This document shows, one piece after another, positions 14,980-16,696 of a DNA stretch of 16,696 nt (position 1 is the stretch's first letter; every line of letters begins with the position of its first letter). The position numbers and the translations under genes were made by a program. The notes beneath the pieces were generated by a model, which was not told where the DNA came from, did no database searches, and worked only from the letters and a program-made list of their open reading frames with translations. Origin of the DNA: Nitrospirota bacterium (GTDB taxonomy: Bacteria; Nitrospinota_A; UBA7883); assembly GCA_011052055.1 (NCBI GenBank), contig DRJW01000287.1, forward strand, positions 1 through 16,696, written 5' to 3'.

Positions 14980-16020
14980 ATGAGCCCCGAATATTCAATA
15001 ATTCTTCTCACCGTTTTCGCCGGAGCGGGCCAGGGCCTGTTCGCGTGTCTGGTGGCGGGCGACGCGCTGGGATTTATCACAGGCTCTCCGATGGACATTA
15101 ATATCATGCTGACAGGAGCGGCTGTTTCGCTGGGGATGACAATCGCCGGGGTCGGCTCGTCGTTTTTACACCTTACCCATCCGGAACGGGGGATCAAAAC
15201 CATAAACCAGTGGAAAAAATCGTGGCTGTCGCTGGAGGCGATTTTGCTTCCGGTCTTTATGGGGTTCGTGGCGTTTTACGGAATCCTGGCTTATTACGGC
15301 GCCGACACTTCGTTAAGGCTGGCTGTGGGAGGATTGGGGGTAGTATCCGCGATGGCGCTCTATCTTGCGTCGGGGATGATATACGCCGCAGTTCCATATA
15401 TAAAAGAATGGAGCACGCCCTACACCCCGATCAATTTCACGATGATAGGGCTTGCGTCCGGCGGCGCGCTCCAGGTCGGCCTGCTTAGGTTTTTCAACGG
15501 CCCTCATATTACGTCGCTTGTGATGATAGCAGGCCTGTTCGCGGTGACGTTTACAGCGATGGTTATCAAGCTTGCGTACTATTTAAGGAACCGTCGGCTC
15601 TATCAGCCGTTGACCATCCAGAGCGCGCTGGGGATCAACCATCCCGATATTGTTCTGATGGATATGGGGACAGGTTACATGCATTACAACACCAAAGAGT
15701 ACGACTATAAAGGATATCAAAACAGCCGGGGGACCATCAGGATTGCCTCCATCGCCCTGCTGTTCATTCTTCCACTCGCTCTTATGACGTTTGATTACAT
15801 GCCGCTTTTTAACGGAGATTCGGCAGTGGCCGTGGGCGGCGGCGTTCTTGCGCTTATAACTGCGGTTTCGATGATCGCGGGCGCGCTTATGGAGCGATGG
15901 CTTTTTTTCGTGGACGGCTCCCACGCCCAGAACCTTTATTACGGCGGCTCGAAAGATTTCGCGGCGCCCAACCCGATACTTCAAGCTTCCAAAAAAGGAG
16001 CGCCATTGCCGCCAGGTTAA
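14980..16020 (+). CDS. soeC: SoeC-like (DmsC family) quinone-linked membrane anchor
   Basis: A 346-residue integral membrane protein with about eight hydrophobic helices, the DmsC-type anchor that links the soluble Mo and Fe-S subunits to the quinone pool. Family marks are F-L-H-L-T-H-P-E-R-G near 68-77 followed by Q-W-K-K-S-W-L-S-L-E, then Y-T-P-I-N-F-T-M-I-G-L-A-S-G in mid-protein and the C-terminal E-R-W-L-F-F-V-D-G-S-H-A-Q-N-L-Y-Y. The last pattern is typical of the SoeC branch. GAGGAG at 14968-14973 overlaps the soeB stop and is well placed before the ATG. No haem-ligand set typical of cytochrome b anchors was sought or claimed. The tail after the last helix (S-K-D-F-A-A-P-N-P) is short and soluble. 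Confidence 0.92.
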   Translation: MSPEYSIILLTVFAGAGQGLFACLVAGDALGFITGSPMDINIMLTGAAVSLGMTIAGVGSSFLHLTHPERGIKTINQWKKSWLSLEAILLPVFMGFVAFYGILAYYGADTSLRLAVGGLGVVSAMALYLASGMIYAAVPYIKEWSTPYTPINFTMIGLASGGALQVGLLRFFNGPHITSLVMIAGLFAVTFTAMVIKLAYYLRNRRLYQPLTIQSALGINHPDIVLMDMGTGYMHYNTKEYDYKGYQNSRGTIRIASIALLFILPLALMTFDYMPLFNGDSAVAVGGGVLALITAVSMIAGALMERWLFFVDGSHAQNLYYGGSKDFAAPNPILQASKKGAPLPPG

Positions 16021-16036
16021 CGATACAGATATCGTT
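16019..16036 (+). terminator. Hairpin at the soeC stop codon, possible weak terminator
   Basis: AACGATA (16019-16025) pairs perfectly with TATCGTT (16030-16036) around a CAGA loop, and the first two bases are the end of the soeC stop codon. The stem is AT-rich. The T-run (TTTTT at 16045-16049) is eight bases after the stem rather than adjacent, so it would be a poor intrinsic terminator; 3' end protection of the soeABC message is an alternative. Confidence 0.35.
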
Positions 16037-16069
16037 CCCCCTGCCTTTTTCTGGCGATCTATGGCACAC

Positions 16070-16075
16070 TATAGT
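16070..16075 (+). promoter_or_regulatory. Possible -10 element for the MNT gene
   Basis: TATAGT at 16070-16075 matches the -10 consensus at five of six positions and sits 20 bases before the ATG of the nucleotidyltransferase. No good -35 hexamer lies at 16-18 bases upstream. It suggests the toxin-antitoxin remnant may have its own promoter. Confidence 0.25.
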
Positions 16076-16095
16076 CCAAATTATCGATAAGAGTT

Positions 16096-16398
16096 ATGAA
16101 CGTAATGGACAGTCAAAAGCAGGACATCCTCCAGACGATTTCCGGTCTGCGAAAAGATTTGGAGGAGCGATATACCGTGACGCGAATCGGTGTATTCGGG
16201 TCGTTCGCAAGGGGAGACGCGGATCGTGCCAGCGATGTGGATATCGTTGTCGAGTTAGGCGATCCGACTTTCGATCATTACATGGATCTCAAGTTTCATC
16301 TTGAGGATGTGCTAAACCGTCCCGTTGATCTGGTGATAGCAGACACCGTCAAACCACGGCTCAAACCTGTCATAGACCGCGAAACCGTCTATGCCTAG
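16096..16398 (+). CDS. MNT-type nucleotidyltransferase antitoxin (MntA-like)
   Basis: A 100-residue minimal nucleotidyltransferase. The active-site pattern G-S-x10-D-x-D is intact: Gly35-Ser36 in V-F-G-S-F-A-R-G-D-A, then Asp47 and Asp49 in S-D-V-D-I-V-V, with Asp78 (P-V-D-L-V) as the likely third carboxylate. In known MntA-HepT systems this protein neutralises the HEPN ribonuclease toxin by adding AMP to a tyrosine of its H-x-Y motif. It looks complete and functional. A second in-frame ATG at 16105 is an alternative start. The gene overlaps by eight bases the start of the decayed HEPN gene, the standard arrangement for such pairs. It lies 75 bases after soeC and close to the 3' end of a tRNA-like gene. 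Confidence 0.92.
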   Translation: MNVMDSQKQDILQTISGLRKDLEERYTVTRIGVFGSFARGDADRASDVDIVVELGDPTFDHYMDLKFHLEDVLNRPVDLVIADTVKPRLKPVIDRETVYA

Positions 16399-16575
16399 GG
16401 ATCACCGCCTTTACCTGGACGATATCCGGGAATCGAATGGCGAAAGAGCGCCGACATTCAAAACATTCTAATCCATGAATATTTTGGGATCAGCGCGCCG
16501 GTGATTTGGGATGTAGTCAAAAACAAGCTTGACGCGCTCGATACCGCATGCCGAAAATTATTTGAAGCGATTTAA
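16391..16575 (+). pseudogene. HEPN toxin (HepT-like) remnant with frame-shifting internal deletion
   Basis: From the ATG at 16391 the reading M-P-R-D-H-R-L-Y-L-D-D-I is the ordinary start of a HEPN (DUF86/HepT) toxin, but this frame stops at 16469-16471. From about 16426 the typical C-terminal half appears in another frame: P-G-I-E-W-R-K...N-I-L-I-H-E-Y-F-G-I, ending at a stop at 16573-16575. Intact members are about 110-120 residues and have roughly 50-60 residues between these two parts; they are missing, and the join is out of frame. In addition the RNase motif R-x4-H-x-Y reads Q-x4-H-x-Y, so the catalytic arginine is replaced, while His and the AMPylated Tyr remain. The toxin is therefore dead twice over. 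The upstream antitoxin is intact and overlaps its start codon. Confidence 0.85.
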
Positions 16576-16634
16576 TTACATATAGAGCGACACCCAATTT
16601 CGTCTCCAACACGCTTCAAGGGCAACCATGGGCA

Positions 16635-16654
16635 AGGTCATTGAGGAATGACCT
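16635..16654. repeat. Inverted repeat beside the tRNA-like gene
   Basis: AGGTCATT (16635-16642) and AATGACCT (16647-16654) form a perfect eight-base inverted repeat with a GAGG loop (CCTC on the - strand). It lies 18 bases downstream of the 3' end of the tRNA-like gene on the - strand. No T-run follows on either strand, so a standard terminator is doubtful. Next to it, ATTGAACTCAAT (16655-16666) is another near-palindrome. Terminator, RNA 3'-end structure or recombinase site are all possible. Confidence 0.4.
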
Positions 16655-16672
16655 ATTGAACTCAATAAAAAT

Positions 16673-16696
16673 TGGTGGAGGCGAGGGGAGTCGAAC
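16673..16696 (-). ncRNA. 3' end of a tmRNA (ssrA) or alanine-type tRNA, cut by window edge
   Basis: Read on the - strand the last 24 bases are a T-arm and acceptor 3' half: G-TTCGACT loop, CCCCT stem strand, CGCCTCC acceptor strand, discriminator A, and an encoded CCA. The T at acceptor position 70 with A73 fits the G3-U70 alanine identity shared by tRNA-Ala and tmRNA; the T-loop with following C's is more like tmRNA to my eye. The 5' part lies beyond the right edge, so the two cannot be separated here. The 3' end faces the MNT/HEPN remnant. Confidence 0.7.

Noticed and set aside
1..16696. CRISPR arrays, insertion sequences, phage or transposase genes
   Set aside because: No regularly spaced direct repeats and no transposase, integrase or phage-type proteins were seen on either strand.

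Overview
The window reads as the chromosome of a flagellated, Gram-negative (diderm) bacterium of medium GC. The pointers are a FliL flagellar protein, Sec-exported periplasmic proteins, a DXP-dependent vitamin B6 gene (pdxJ), and a three-subunit molybdoenzyme of the sulfite dehydrogenase (SoeABC) type. The many TPR/HEAT scaffold proteins and the SoeABC-type enzyme suit a deltaproteobacterial (Desulfobacterota), Nitrospinota or similar environmental lineage, but nothing here fixes the phylum. Genes are tightly packed and no gene-free stretch exceeds 300 bases.

Layout. (1) 1-396: the C-terminal part of an AT-rich, unassigned gene that is open through the left edge. (2) 456-1884: a MarC-type membrane protein and pdxJ, divergent from a 70-bp gap. 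(3) 1993-4970: a HEAT-repeat protein, a response-regulator/TPR fusion and FliL, all on the + strand; this looks like a protein-interaction and motility block. (4) 5037-6452: a DUF523 (TudS-type) iron-sulfur protein and a secreted SUMF1-fold protein that lacks the catalytic cysteines of formylglycine-generating enzyme. (5) 6698-8442: two permeases of a peptide/nickel-type ABC importer with a 4-base overlap; no ATPase or binding-protein gene is beside them. (6) 8429-10196 on the - strand: a TlpA-like periplasmic thioredoxin followed by an exported TPR protein whose 3' end overlaps the permease gene. (7) 10431-11237: a cytoplasmic TPR protein. (8) 11371-16020: soeA-soeB-soeC, encoding the molybdopterin catalytic subunit, the four-cluster ferredoxin subunit and the DmsC-type membrane anchor. 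(9) 16096-16575: an intact MNT-type nucleotidyltransferase antitoxin followed by a decayed HEPN toxin gene. (10) 16673-16696 on the - strand: the 3' end of a tmRNA or alanine-type tRNA, cut by the window edge.

How the genes work together. The clearest functional unit is SoeABC. Electrons from the Mo-bis-PGD site of SoeA would pass through the SoeA cluster and the four SoeB clusters to the quinone pool via SoeC; lack of a Tat signal on SoeA places this on the cytoplasmic face. The MNT/HEPN pair is a toxin-antitoxin system that has lost its toxin, lying beside the 3' end of a tRNA-like gene, a usual site for integrating elements. I found no CRISPR array, transposase or phage gene. The best candidates for a second look are the broken HEPN toxin, the exported Cys-less SUMF1 protein, the HEAT/REC-TPR/FliL block and the SoeABC-type complex. 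I do not see convincing evidence of a wholly new system.
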